DNA of 64,000 nt from the NCBI RefSeq assembly GCF_026168105.1, contig NZ_LBMW01000004.1:186001-250000 (forward strand). The letters run 5' to 3'. Below the pieces are notes generated by a model that did not search any database, was not told the origin of the DNA, and was given only the letters and a program-made list of their open reading frames with translations. Position 1 is the stretch's first letter; each line of letters begins with the position of its first letter. Source of the DNA: Streptomyces hygroscopicus. Lineage in GTDB: Bacteria; Actinomycetota; Actinomycetes; Streptomycetales; Streptomycetaceae. Made by a program: the position numbers and the translations under genes. Positions 22,074-30,350 of this stretch are shown here, in pieces.

Positions 22074-24146
22074 ATGGCAGTACGCCGGACGGACCACCAG
22101 CCCGAGCAGAAAGACACCACGCCCATGGCTAGGCGCTTCTTCTCCCGACAGCAGCGAGCCCACCTGTACCGGCGTGCAAAAGGCCGCTGCGAATCCTGCA
22201 ACGCGCTCCTCAGCGACGGCTGGCACGCCGACCACGACACCCCCTGGACCAAGGGCGGACCGACCCAAGTCCAGAACGGCCGCGCCCTCTGCCCCGCCTG
22301 CAACCTCACCAAAGGATCAGCCTTGACCTACACGGACACCTTCGACCCGCGCCCCTTTCAGGCCGACGTCATCGAAGCCATCTTCGACGGGTTCGCCACC
22401 GGCCGCCGCGTCACCATCGCCCTCGGCACACCCGGCACCGGCAAGACCCTCACCTACCAAGCCGCAGCAACGCATCTTCTGCGGCAGGGGCTCATCGACT
22501 ACCTGGCTGTGTTCGTTCCCCGCGTCAGCCTGGCCCGGCAGTGCGAAACGTCATGGATGGCCCAAGACCGGGAGACGCGAGAACTCCGCGGACTGCACAC
22601 GCTGTTCGATGCGAAGTCCCGTTTCGGGAAGATCCGACACAGTGACGCTCGACCGCCCCTGACGCAGCCCGGCGCAGGCGGAACCGGCTTCGTCTCCACC
22701 TACACCGCCCTCGCTACCGACCCCGCAACCTTCCTCGACTGGGCCGAGGAACACCGTGGCCGCTTCCTGCTCGTCGCCGACGAGGCGCAGTTCTGCGGAG
22801 CCGACGATGGCAGCGGAGGAGGAACCCGCGCCGGCGCCCTCGTCAAGGAGATGCACGAGTACTCCGCCCACACCGTGCTGCTCACCGGAACGCCATACCG
22901 AGCCGACGGCCGGCCGCTCGTCCTCGCCGACTACACCGAGCCCAGTGAGTCCGGCAAGCAGCAGCTCGTCCGCCACGCCGAGGCCACCTACGCCGACGGC
23001 ATCGACGGGGAGTACCTGCGCCGCTTCGAGATGCTGCTGCACGAGGGGAGTGTGACCGAGACCGACGTCGGCCGACAGTGGTCCGTCGAGTACCAGATCT
23101 CCAGCCTTGAGTCGAACCTTCAGCCGACACTCCGCCTGCCCACCACCTGGCAGCCGATGGCAGACCTGGTCGTCCAGAGCGTCCGAGAGAAACAGGTCCT
23201 CAACTCGGCATACCGCGGCCTGATCTCCTGCATGGAGAAGAAGGACGCCGAGGCCGTCACGAACTATCTGCGGGCCACTTACCCGGGCCTGCGGGTCCAT
23301 ATCGCCGTGTCGTCCGACGGCAAGGCCGCTCAGGACACCCTGCAGAACTTCAAGACCCACCCGGCCGACATCCTCGTCACGGTCCGCATGGCGTTCATCG
23401 GCTACGACTGCAAGCCGATCACCGTCGTCGGCGTGCTCACCCACTACCGCGACCCGGGCCACCTGATGCAACTCGTCGGGCGCGGCCTACGTGTGTGGGA
23501 GGAAGAGCCGTTCGACGAGCAGACGTGCCGCATCATCGCCCCAGACGACCGAAAGATGCAGGACTTTCTCGACCAATTGCGCGAGCAGCAGGACGAAGGA
23601 CTACGCCGCCGCCAGGAACGAACCCAGGATCAGGACGACTCCGACAGGAAGTCTGCGGACCGCGACCAGCTGACGTTCATCGAGTCCACCCGGATGACGA
23701 CGGTTCGGGCCGTCAGCAATGACGCCGAGGTCGAACATGACGAGCGGCTGCTGATCGAGTCCCTGAAGCACCGGTGGGGCGTCGTCGCGGACGTCACCAG
23801 CCTGGCCGGCCTCCTGGAGGACTACGGGAGCCGGGCGAAGGTGGTGACGCACGACGCTGTGTCCGTCGAGTTCCCGCAGCAGTCCGCGCCGGAAACGGCT
23901 GTGCCGACGGTTGCACTGACGGACAAGCAGCAGATCGAGGAGCTGAACCGTCAGGTCGTCGAGGAGATCAAGGCGTACCTGGCGGACCGCGGTATCACTG
24001 GCGGTCGGCCTGACTACGGGATGTACATGGGGAAGGCCACCAAGCGTGTGAACAAGGCGGCAGGGTTCTCTGCTGGCGACGTCCGAACGGTCGCGGACGC
24101 CGAGGCTCGCCTCCGGGCGGTCACGGCAATCCGGGGGCAGTCGTGA
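22074..24146 (+). CDS. HNH nuclease-SF2 helicase fusion
   Basis: 690 residues. The N-terminal 80 residues are an HNH nuclease module (CESCNALLSDGWHADHDTPW, NGRALCPACNLTKGS). Next comes an SF2 helicase core: the Q/I region with GTPGTGKT (about 120-127), DEAQ motif II (about 237-240), LLTGTPYR motif III and LVGRGLRVW motif VI (about 468). The C-terminal 200 residues include a coiled region and an RNase/helicase accessory part. It resembles type III or DEAD-type helicases. ATG 22074 follows an AT-rich promoter-like stretch without a clear ribosome binding site; ATG 22125 is an alternative. It starts a new rightward transcript after the antitoxin-like gene. Confidence 0.85.
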   Translation: MAVRRTDHQPEQKDTTPMARRFFSRQQRAHLYRRAKGRCESCNALLSDGWHADHDTPWTKGGPTQVQNGRALCPACNLTKGSALTYTDTFDPRPFQADVIEAIFDGFATGRRVTIALGTPGTGKTLTYQAAATHLLRQGLIDYLAVFVPRVSLARQCETSWMAQDRETRELRGLHTLFDAKSRFGKIRHSDARPPLTQPGAGGTGFVSTYTALATDPATFLDWAEEHRGRFLLVADEAQFCGADDGSGGGTRAGALVKEMHEYSAHTVLLTGTPYRADGRPLVLADYTEPSESGKQQLVRHAEATYADGIDGEYLRRFEMLLHEGSVTETDVGRQWSVEYQISSLESNLQPTLRLPTTWQPMADLVVQSVREKQVLNSAYRGLISCMEKKDAEAVTNYLRATYPGLRVHIAVSSDGKAAQDTLQNFKTHPADILVTVRMAFIGYDCKPITVVGVLTHYRDPGHLMQLVGRGLRVWEEEPFDEQTCRIIAPDDRKMQDFLDQLREQQDEGLRRRQERTQDQDDSDRKSADRDQLTFIESTRMTTVRAVSNDAEVEHDERLLIESLKHRWGVVADVTSLAGLLEDYGSRAKVVTHDAVSVEFPQQSAPETAVPTVALTDKQQIEELNRQVVEEIKAYLADRGITGGRPDYGMYMGKATKRVNKAAGFSAGDVRTVADAEARLRAVTAIRGQS

Positions 24147-24787
24147 CCCGGATGGTGTCTGGCGGCGATCTGACGCCAGAGCAGCGCCGCGTGCACCGGG
24201 TGGAGCACATCCTCCGTAGAGACGGGGGCTCGCCGGGGAGTGCACTGGAGGGACTGGCTGCGATCGTCGAGGACGAGACCTGGCGCAAGGTCCCGTCCGG
24301 GCCCAGCCGTCCGGAGCCGTTCACGTCGTTCCGACGGTTCGTGGAGGCCAATCCTCCGTTCGGGCTGGGCTACTCGATCAAGCAGCTTCGGGCGCTTCTC
24401 CAGCTCCAGCACCCCGGGGAGGGTGCGACGGAGATTCGAGAGCGCATGGAGGCGATGCGGGCGGAGGTGGCCCGGTTGATCGCCGAGGACGTCATTCCCG
24501 CGCAGAACGTTGGCCGCCCCGAGGCTACCTCAAATGTTCATGCCACGAACATTAACCGATCGGACTCCAGCGAGTACGTGGTCGCGCGCTTGAAGCGTGA
24601 TGACCCGGACCTCGCCGAGCGCGTCGTCAACGGCGAGATCACCGCGAACGCTGCCGCCCGCCAGAAGGGTTGGCGCAAACCCCGCGTCGTCCTTACCTCG
24701 CCCGAATCCATCGCCACCGCCCTGCGCCGACACCTCGGACCGGACGACATCGCCGCCCTGATCCGGCTTCTCCTCAACGAGCCCTGA
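24143..24787 (+). CDS. Phage DNA-metabolism-associated protein, unknown function
   Basis: 214 residues. The C-terminal part (YVVARLKRDDPDLAERVVNG, then EITANAAARQKGWRKPRVV) is a helix-turn-helix-like motif recurring in phage and cyanobacterial proteins near replication genes. It is coupled to the helicase by a GTGA overlap and followed by the initiator gene, so a role in replication or its control is likely but unproven. Confidence 0.62.
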   Translation: MTRMVSGGDLTPEQRRVHRVEHILRRDGGSPGSALEGLAAIVEDETWRKVPSGPSRPEPFTSFRRFVEANPPFGLGYSIKQLRALLQLQHPGEGATEIRERMEAMRAEVARLIAEDVIPAQNVGRPEATSNVHATNINRSDSSEYVVARLKRDDPDLAERVVNGEITANAAARQKGWRKPRVVLTSPESIATALRRHLGPDDIAALIRLLLNEP

Positions 24788-24852
24788 CGGAACCCGGGGC
24801 CGTCCGCGGCGGCCCCGCCCCTCCCCTGATCAGCACAACTTTAAGGAACCCG

Positions 24853-26007
24853 ATGCCGCGCATCCGCACTGTGAAACCCGAGTTCTGGGAGGACGAACTC
24901 CTCGGCGTCATGCCGCGGGACGCCCGGCTGCTCTTCATCGCCACGTTCAACATGGCAGACGACGAGGGGATCCTGCGCTGGACGCCGGCCTACATCAAAG
25001 CCCAGGCGTTCATGTACGACGACGATCTGACGCTCAAGGACGTCGACCAGCTCATGCAGTGCCTCGCCGACACGGGACTCGTCTTCCCGTTCATCGGGGG
25101 AGTGGCCCGGCAGCAGATGGCGCTGGTCGTCAACTTCCGTAAGCACCAGCGGATCAACCGGCCGCAGAAGAGCAAGCTGCCGCCGCCGTCGCTGGGCAAC
25201 TACAAGGCCCGTGAGATGTACGCGCGGCGGGACGGCTGGACGTGCCAGCTGTGCTGCGGTGAGATCCCGCGGCGGATCGTCGTCAACGATGACCACAACC
25301 TTGCGATCGATCACATCCGCCCGGTGGCTGCCGGAGGCACGGACCACCCGTCCAACGTCCGTGCAGCGCACCAGGTGTGCGAGAGGGCCCGACGCCACTC
25401 GCCGGACGGGGAGGAGTTCATTCCGCCTGCCGGACTGGCAGGCATTGAGGATTCACTGAATGAGTCACTGAACCGTTCACTGAATGGTTCAGTGAACGAA
25501 TATTACGCAGAGTCGAACTCTGAACCTGTCATGGATGCGGACAGTGAGATTTCTTCACTGAACCATTCACTGACGGAAGGGAAAGGAAAGGAAGGGAACA
25601 GGGAAGGGAAGGGAACCCCCCCAACCCCCCGGCAGTCGTCCGGCAGCCCCACCGTCACGCAGACGGGCGAGAGGGCAATCGAAGACCGGATGACCGACGC
25701 CTTCCTCGAGCGGTACCTCCCCGGCAACGCCTACAACAAGCGCCAGGTCCGCAAGGTCATCGCCGACACCCTCGCCAACGGCACCGACTCGGGCGAGCTC
25801 TGGCGCGCCCTCGAGCGACTCGGCTCCCTCTCGAAGCCCGTCAGCGCCGGAACCCTCCAGTTCGCCTTCTCGGAGATCCGGCAAGCCCAGAACGCCAGCA
25901 ACGTCATCGCCCTGTCCTCCGGCCAGCCCCTGTCCGGCACCGACGCCAAGGTCGCCGGCTGGGCAGCCATCGCCGCCCAACTCGCCGAGCAAGGAGACTC
26001 CGCGTGA
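24853..26007 (+). CDS. Phage replication initiator with inserted HNH domain and internal iterons
   Basis: 384 residues. The N-terminus (MPRIRTVKPEFWEDELLG, DARLLFIATFNMADDEGI) is the winged-helix type of phage replisome organisers (lambda O/DnaT-like). An HNH module (CQLCCGEIPR, HNLAIDHIRPVAAGGTDHP, region 130-185) is inserted before a low-complexity linker encoded by 12-bp repeats (SLNESLNRSLNG, about 202-215). A C-terminal helical domain (about 280-384) follows. ATG 24853 is preceded by AAGGAA. Like lambda O, the gene appears to contain its own origin. GTGA overlap with the next gene. Confidence 0.82.
   Translation: MPRIRTVKPEFWEDELLGVMPRDARLLFIATFNMADDEGILRWTPAYIKAQAFMYDDDLTLKDVDQLMQCLADTGLVFPFIGGVARQQMALVVNFRKHQRINRPQKSKLPPPSLGNYKAREMYARRDGWTCQLCCGEIPRRIVVNDDHNLAIDHIRPVAAGGTDHPSNVRAAHQVCERARRHSPDGEEFIPPAGLAGIEDSLNESLNRSLNGSVNEYYAESNSEPVMDADSEISSLNHSLTEGKGKEGNREGKGTPPTPRQSSGSPTVTQTGERAIEDRMTDAFLERYLPGNAYNKRQVRKVIADTLANGTDSGELWRALERLGSLSKPVSAGTLQFAFSEIRQAQNASNVIALSSGQPLSGTDAKVAGWAAIAAQLAEQGDSA
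25452..25574. repeat. Iterons TTCACTGAA inside the initiator gene, probable replication origin
   Basis: TTCACTGAA at 25452-25460, 25476-25484 and 25554-25562; GTCACTGAA at 25464-25472; the inverted copy TTCAGTGAA at 25488-25496; TTCACTGAC at 25566-25574. Starts 25452, 25464, 25476 and 25488 are exactly 12 bp apart, as are 25554 and 25566. Between the two groups lies comparatively AT-rich DNA. Confidence 0.75.
25575..25615 (+). other. Purine-only tract next to the iterons
   Basis: About 40 nt of repeated GGAAGGGAAAGG-type purines on this strand (one C), followed at once by C runs. Such a strand-asymmetric tract next to iterons is a plausible DNA-unwinding element. Confidence 0.5.
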
Positions 26008-26738
26008 ATCCGACCGAGGCAGCCGAACTCCTCGGCCACGCCGCCGCATTCGACAACCGCACCCCGTCCGCTGCTGCTGCTGTGGCTTGGGCTGCAGCCC
26101 TCGAGGACGTTCCGCTCGACACGGATGCCAAGGCGGCGGTCGCCATGTACTACCGGACCCCGCCGCAGAACCCGAACGAACGCCTGTGGATCCTGCCGCA
26201 TCACGTCCGCACGCTGCGCACGAAGATCCGCAACGCCCGACTGGAGAACTTCCAGTACGAGCCGCTGCCGGACGAGACGGTGCCGGAGTACCTGGCCCGG
26301 CTCCGCGGGCAGACGGCTGCGATTGCGTCTGGCCGCGTTCCGGCGCCCACGACTCCGCTGGCGCTCACGGGCGGCCCGCACAAGGACGTGGCGAAGGCCC
26401 TCGAGGGGCTCGGCCGTCAGGTTCCGGACTCCGATGAGGAGTTGCTCGCCGACACGGTGCGCCGCGCGGGCCCGCTGGGTGTCGAGTGTCCGACGTGCCA
26501 GGCGGCGATAGGCCGGCCGTGCAAGACGCCGGGCGGCAACGACCGGCAGCCGCTGGGCAAACCGCGCACCAGTCCGCACAGCGCCCGCGTGCGCGCAGCC
26601 AGCGGTGAGGCGGAGCAGACCGCCGAGCAGCGTGCCGCGGAGGAGCAGCGGGTTCGCGAGATGTCCCGTCGGGCGCTCGAGCGGCTCGAGGACGAGATCC
26701 CCGACGCGGAGATCGTCGATGAGGGGGCCGCGTCGTGA
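26004..26738 (+). CDS. Putative replicative helicase loader with C-terminal zinc finger
   Basis: 244 residues. The N-terminal 110 residues (AAAFDNRTPSAAAAVAWAAA, ERLWILPHHVRTLRTKIR) match the pattern of a gene that follows replication initiators in many actinophages and is considered a helicase-loader candidate. The C-terminus carries CPTCQAAIGRPCKTPGG with a later His-x-x-Arg, a phage zinc-finger type, then a charged helix. It overlaps the initiator stop by GTGA. Confidence 0.62.
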   Translation: MNPTEAAELLGHAAAFDNRTPSAAAAVAWAAALEDVPLDTDAKAAVAMYYRTPPQNPNERLWILPHHVRTLRTKIRNARLENFQYEPLPDETVPEYLARLRGQTAAIASGRVPAPTTPLALTGGPHKDVAKALEGLGRQVPDSDEELLADTVRRAGPLGVECPTCQAAIGRPCKTPGGNDRQPLGKPRTSPHSARVRAASGEAEQTAEQRAAEEQRVREMSRRALERLEDEIPDAEIVDEGAAS

Positions 26739-27070
26739 GCGACGCCCAGATCCCGCAGGACGACGGAATCCAGATCGACGACGTGAAGGCCGTCCGCCGC
26801 GAAGGCCCGAGCGAGTTGCGGGCCTTGTTGCGGGCGCAGATCGCGATTGGCCGGTCGCGCCGTGACGACAAGCCGAAGCCGGTGATTCCGCCGCCGCCCG
26901 GTCACCGTCCCGGCGTGTGGCCGACCGGTTCGAGTCCGCCGGGTCCGCCGCCGGATTGGCGGATCCCGAAGCCCGTCTGGGATGCGGCGGTCCGGCACTA
27001 CCGCAACGAAGAGCACAACCCCGACCAGCCCTGCGACTGCGGCAACTGCCCGCCAGAGGAGACCCGATGA
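26735..27070 (+). CDS. Hypothetical Pro-rich early protein (111 aa)
   Basis: N-terminal acidic segment, central proline-rich linker (KPVIPPPPGHRPG), and a C-terminal CDCGNC cluster that may bind metal. GTGA and ATGA overlaps couple it to its neighbours. Function unknown. Confidence 0.57.
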   Translation: MSDAQIPQDDGIQIDDVKAVRREGPSELRALLRAQIAIGRSRRDDKPKPVIPPPPGHRPGVWPTGSSPPGPPPDWRIPKPVWDAAVRHYRNEEHNPDQPCDCGNCPPEETR

Positions 27071-27348
27071 CGTACCGCCAGTCGGATCACGGGACCGAGC
27101 AGGCCGCCCGGATGATCGCCCGCGTCCGCGAGCACCTTACGGCCGCCGAGATCAGCGACCTGATCGGCACCCGGCACGAGCCGTGGGAGCGCGACTGGTA
27201 CGCGGCCTACGCCCACAACAACCCGGCGCTGATCTCCGGCAGCTACCTGCGCGACGCCATCGAGGCGTACATCGACCCCGGCCCCGACCCCAAAGGCAAG
27301 TCCGCCTGCACCGAAGACCTCAACGCCGCCAAGGAGGCAACCCGATGA
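27067..27348 (+). CDS. Hypothetical early protein (93 aa)
   Basis: Helical protein (ARMIARVREHLTAAEISDLI) without a recognised family. ATGA overlaps on both sides. Confidence 0.55.
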   Translation: MTYRQSDHGTEQAARMIARVREHLTAAEISDLIGTRHEPWERDWYAAYAHNNPALISGSYLRDAIEAYIDPGPDPKGKSACTEDLNAAKEATR

Positions 27349-27650
27349 CCGCCCGTTACGGCGCTCCGATGCCGCAGTCGATCCGCCACCAGTTGCGTGC
27401 CACCCACCATCCGGCGCGTGCCGTGCCGTGCCCGCACTGCGGGGCTGCCGCTCACAAGCCGTGCCGTCTGCGCACGACGGGCCGGCTTCTGCCGCAGCCG
27501 CATCCGCAGCGCGTGTCCGCCTGGGCGCAGTTGTCGGCGTGCTGCCCGGAGTGCCAGGTCGAGCCCGGCTGCCCCTGCCACGACGAGGGCCGCGCCCGCA
27601 GCACCGTCCACGCCCGCCGCTACACCGAAGCCGAGGAGACCGCCGCATGA
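27345..27650 (+). CDS. Tandem zinc-finger phage protein
   Basis: 101 residues with two finger-like copies: CPHCGAAAHKPCRLRTTGR and CPECQVEPGCPCHDEGR, each followed by His. The pattern is the same as the finger at the C-terminus of the 26004 protein. Likely nucleic-acid binding. Coupled by ATGA on both sides. Confidence 0.63.
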   Translation: MTARYGAPMPQSIRHQLRATHHPARAVPCPHCGAAAHKPCRLRTTGRLLPQPHPQRVSAWAQLSACCPECQVEPGCPCHDEGRARSTVHARRYTEAEETAA

Positions 27651-27943
27651 AGGTCCGCGCCGACGTCGCCGAGCTCCTCCGTCAGGGCTTCAACAACACC
27701 GAGATCGCCGAACAGACCGGCCTGCACAAGCGGACCATCGCGCAGGCCCGTCACCGGCTCGGCCTGCCGAACGCCAAGCGGCGGCGCAAGCCGACGAACC
27801 TCGAGCGCCTGTACCTCGAGGCCGTACCGACCGGGCGGGTCAAGGACTGGAAGCCCCCAACCGGCCGCATGCCCTTGTCGCCGGCCCAGCAGCGCGCCAA
27901 CCGGGAGCGGCTACTTGCTGCACTCCGCGGCGACGCCGCTTGA
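27647..27943 (+). CDS. Small HTH DNA-binding protein
   Basis: 98 residues. The N-terminal half is a homeodomain-like HTH (VAELLRQGFNNTEIAEQTGL, HKRTIAQARHRLGL) with a basic arm (NAKRRRKP); the C-terminal half is helical. It resembles sigma-70 region 4-like phage regulators. It ends this coupled run; the next gene is about 100 bp away. Confidence 0.7.
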   Translation: MKVRADVAELLRQGFNNTEIAEQTGLHKRTIAQARHRLGLPNAKRRRKPTNLERLYLEAVPTGRVKDWKPPTGRMPLSPAQQRANRERLLAALRGDAA

Positions 27944-28047
27944 CGGGCCGCTGATCCCACAAGCCGCCCGCCCCTGCACGACGACCGCACCGAACAGCCA
28001 CAGCGGCCACAGCGCCGCACGACCACCAACCACCGAAGGAGCACCCG

Positions 28048-28689
28048 ATGACCGATCAGACCCCGCTCACCGACCAGCAGCTCGACGAGATCGACGCCCG
28101 CGCCAAGGCCGCCACCCCCGGCCCGTGGTGCACCGACAGTTGGGAGATCTACCAAGGCACCGAGTACGAGGCAGGCGCCGAGTGGATCGGCGAGACCTGC
28201 CGTGGCCGCGTGGAAGGCCTGGCGCAGGACCGTGCTGACGCCGCGTTCGTGGCCGCCGCCCGGACCGACGTGCCGCAGCTCGTCGCCGAAGTCCGCCGCC
28301 TCCGCGCCCGGGTTGCCGAGCTGGAGCGCCCGGCCGTCGAGAAGCGGCGCAACGAGATCCGCCAGTCCTTCGTCGTGCTGGCCGCCCAGTGCGAGCAGGA
28401 CCGCGACTACGAAGGCGCCTTCAACGTCGAGTGCCAGCTCCGGGAGCGTGAGGAGCAGTGGAAGGCCGAGGACGCCGCCAACCAGCCCACCGCCCGGTCG
28501 GCCGAGCCGGACACGCTGCCCGCGTGGCTGTACCAGCGGTTCATGGCGGCTGGGGACGGCTGGGAGAACCTCGACGCCGACCAGCGGGCGTACTGGGAGC
28601 ACCAGGCCAGTGCTGTGCGCCGCGCGGTCGCCCGGAACGGCTTCAAGACCGCGGAGGACACCGCCGCCCGCCCCGCCCCGTCCGCTTGA
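28048..28689 (+). CDS. Ead/Ea22-like phage protein
   Basis: 213 residues. The N-terminus ARAKAATPGPWCTDSWEIY and DAAFVAAARTDVPQLVAEV are hallmarks of the Ea22-like family in phages; a coiled coil (LRARVAELER) and an acidic C-terminus follow. The exact function is unknown. AAGGAG precedes the ATG. Confidence 0.68.
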   Translation: MTDQTPLTDQQLDEIDARAKAATPGPWCTDSWEIYQGTEYEAGAEWIGETCRGRVEGLAQDRADAAFVAAARTDVPQLVAEVRRLRARVAELERPAVEKRRNEIRQSFVVLAAQCEQDRDYEGAFNVECQLREREEQWKAEDAANQPTARSAEPDTLPAWLYQRFMAAGDGWENLDADQRAYWEHQASAVRRAVARNGFKTAEDTAARPAPSA

Positions 28690-28773
28690 GCCGCGCTTCG
28701 ACGGTCGCCGCCTCCCACCTCACCGGTGCGGGCCGGGACGACACCACCCCACCACCAGCGAAAGGACCCGATT

Positions 28774-29181
28774 GTGACCCAGCAGGAGCCCACCACGTAC
28801 CGCGTCGAGTTCGGCCCGGCGTGGCCCGTGCCGCCGATCACCATCGACTTCACCGACCGCGACGCCGCTGCCCGCCAGATCGCTGAGCACGCCATCCCGC
28901 ACCTGCGCCCGGTCCTTGCCGAGAAGGGGCGCCCCGAGCTGGCGGACTGCTTCTTCCACTTCGACGAGGACGGGGAGTTCGGGCAGTTCGTCTACTTCGA
29001 CCTCGCGGGCGGCAAGGGCGCCCGCTTCTGCCCGGCCCGGCTCACGGCCGTCGAGGACGTGGACGACGACGTCTGCGGCGACCTCAACGACGACGAGGTT
29101 TGCACCCTCGAGCCCGGTCACGACGGCGACCACCTCAACGGCTACGCCACCGTCGGCTGGCCCAACGCCGCCACCCCGTGA
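28774..29181 (+). CDS. Hypothetical phage protein (135 aa)
   Basis: Acidic alpha/beta protein (FGPAWPVPPITIDFTDRDAA, later CFFHFDEDGEFGQFVYFDL). GTG 28774 has GAAAGGA upstream. No family recognised. A hairpin follows its stop. Confidence 0.58.
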   Translation: MTQQEPTTYRVEFGPAWPVPPITIDFTDRDAAARQIAEHAIPHLRPVLAEKGRPELADCFFHFDEDGEFGQFVYFDLAGGKGARFCPARLTAVEDVDDDVCGDLNDDEVCTLEPGHDGDHLNGYATVGWPNAATP

Positions 29182-29196
29182 CCCCGCTGCACGGCT

Positions 29197-29221
29197 GCCC
29201 TCCTGTTGGAGCCAGGAGGGC
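29197..29221 (+). terminator. 9-bp hairpin after the 28774 gene
   Basis: GCCCTCCTG (29197-29205) pairs with CAGGAGGGC (29213-29221) around a 7-nt loop; no T run. Probably a partial terminator or RNA-stability element. Confidence 0.5.
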
Positions 29222-29257
29222 GGCCGGCCCGACCACCACATCACGAAGGAGCCGACC

Positions 29258-29995
29258 ATGACCACCGACCCGCAGCGCCCCGAAGTCGATGACCCCCGCG
29301 TCCTCGCTCTCGCCAAGGCCCGCCAGCAGCTCGCCTACGAGAACCCGTTCAACGCGGTCTGCCCGCCGTGGGAAGGCCTCACTGAGAAGGAGCAGCACCT
29401 GTCGTTGCTCGACGCGCGCAGCTACCTGCACGCCGCCATCAAGGCCGGGCTCGCCGCCGTGTCTGCCCCGGTGCAGCCGCCTACACGGGCCGACGACGAC
29501 CGCCGCGACCGGTACGCGCAGGCCATCCGGGACAGCAACGGCACACCCGAGGCGCTTGCGTGGTGGAAGGCGCACCCGCAGCTGATCCCGGCCGCCGTGT
29601 ACGCCGATGCCGCCATGGCCTTGGCAGACGCCGAGCAGGCCGCGACGCGGGCCGACGTCCTCCGGGAGTTCCTGTCGCAGCTCGACGAGCGGCTGCTCGG
29701 CTGCTGCGAGGAGTGCAACGCCTGCGCGGCGATCGCCCGCGATCTGGCTGCCGAACTGGCAGGCGAGGAGCAGCCCGCCACCGAGGCGCAGCCGCCCCAC
29801 CACCGCTGGTACGTCGAGACCCGCGACGGGGTTGCGGACCAGTGGGCGCCCGGCTGGCGGTTCACCGACCGGGCCGAAGCCGTCGACCGCTACCAGACCG
29901 TGACCGCGAACTTCCCGACGTGGAAGGACGGCACGCCCGTGCAGCGGCGGTTCGTGCGGGAGACGACCACGTACACCGTCGAGGAGCCCACGTGA
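29258..29995 (+). CDS. Hypothetical phage protein (245 aa)
   Basis: An N-terminal helical part with a Phe/Tyr-rich start (QLAYENPFNAVCPPWEGL), a middle Cys cluster (CCEECNAC, about 152-159) and a C-terminal domain (WYVETRDGVADQWAPGWRFT). GAAGGAG precedes the ATG. Function unknown; the modular build suggests a fusion of common Streptomyces prophage segments. Confidence 0.6.
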   Translation: MTTDPQRPEVDDPRVLALAKARQQLAYENPFNAVCPPWEGLTEKEQHLSLLDARSYLHAAIKAGLAAVSAPVQPPTRADDDRRDRYAQAIRDSNGTPEALAWWKAHPQLIPAAVYADAAMALADAEQAATRADVLREFLSQLDERLLGCCEECNACAAIARDLAAELAGEEQPATEAQPPHHRWYVETRDGVADQWAPGWRFTDRAEAVDRYQTVTANFPTWKDGTPVQRRFVRETTTYTVEEPT

Positions 29996-30219
29996 TCGCC
30001 GAGTTGGCGTCCGCCGCGTTCGTGTTCGCGTTCGCGGCGGGCCTCGCCGCCCCGTCCACGGCCCCGTCGCGGGGTTGTAGGCGGCCGTCGTGGGCTTGTG
30101 GGCGGGTCCGGGCCCGACGGCACGCCCGGAGGCGAGTTCGGGGCTCTACGGGGCACCTGAGGCCGTCCCGGGTCCGGGAGTCGTTCAGGGCCGCCGCCGT
30201 CGACGCTCCGCCCGCCTGA
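29992..30219 (+). CDS. Small protein with N-terminal membrane helix (75 aa)
   Basis: A hydrophobic start (LASAAFVFAFAAGLAAP) followed by a very basic tail whose composition looks like unconstrained GC-rich sequence. The GTGA overlap supports translation of at least the first part. Confidence 0.4.
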   Translation: MIAELASAAFVFAFAAGLAAPSTAPSRGCRRPSWACGRVRARRHARRRVRGSTGHLRPSRVRESFRAAAVDAPPA

Positions 30220-30350
30220 GGCCCGTCGCGGCCCCTGAAGCCGCCTCAGACGCCCTCAAGGGCCGTTCCGCGACTCTCGGCCGCCGGAGTCGCTCCCAGG
30301 CCCTCACAGAGCCGTACAGCCAATCCGCACCGACCCACATGGAGCAAGCC

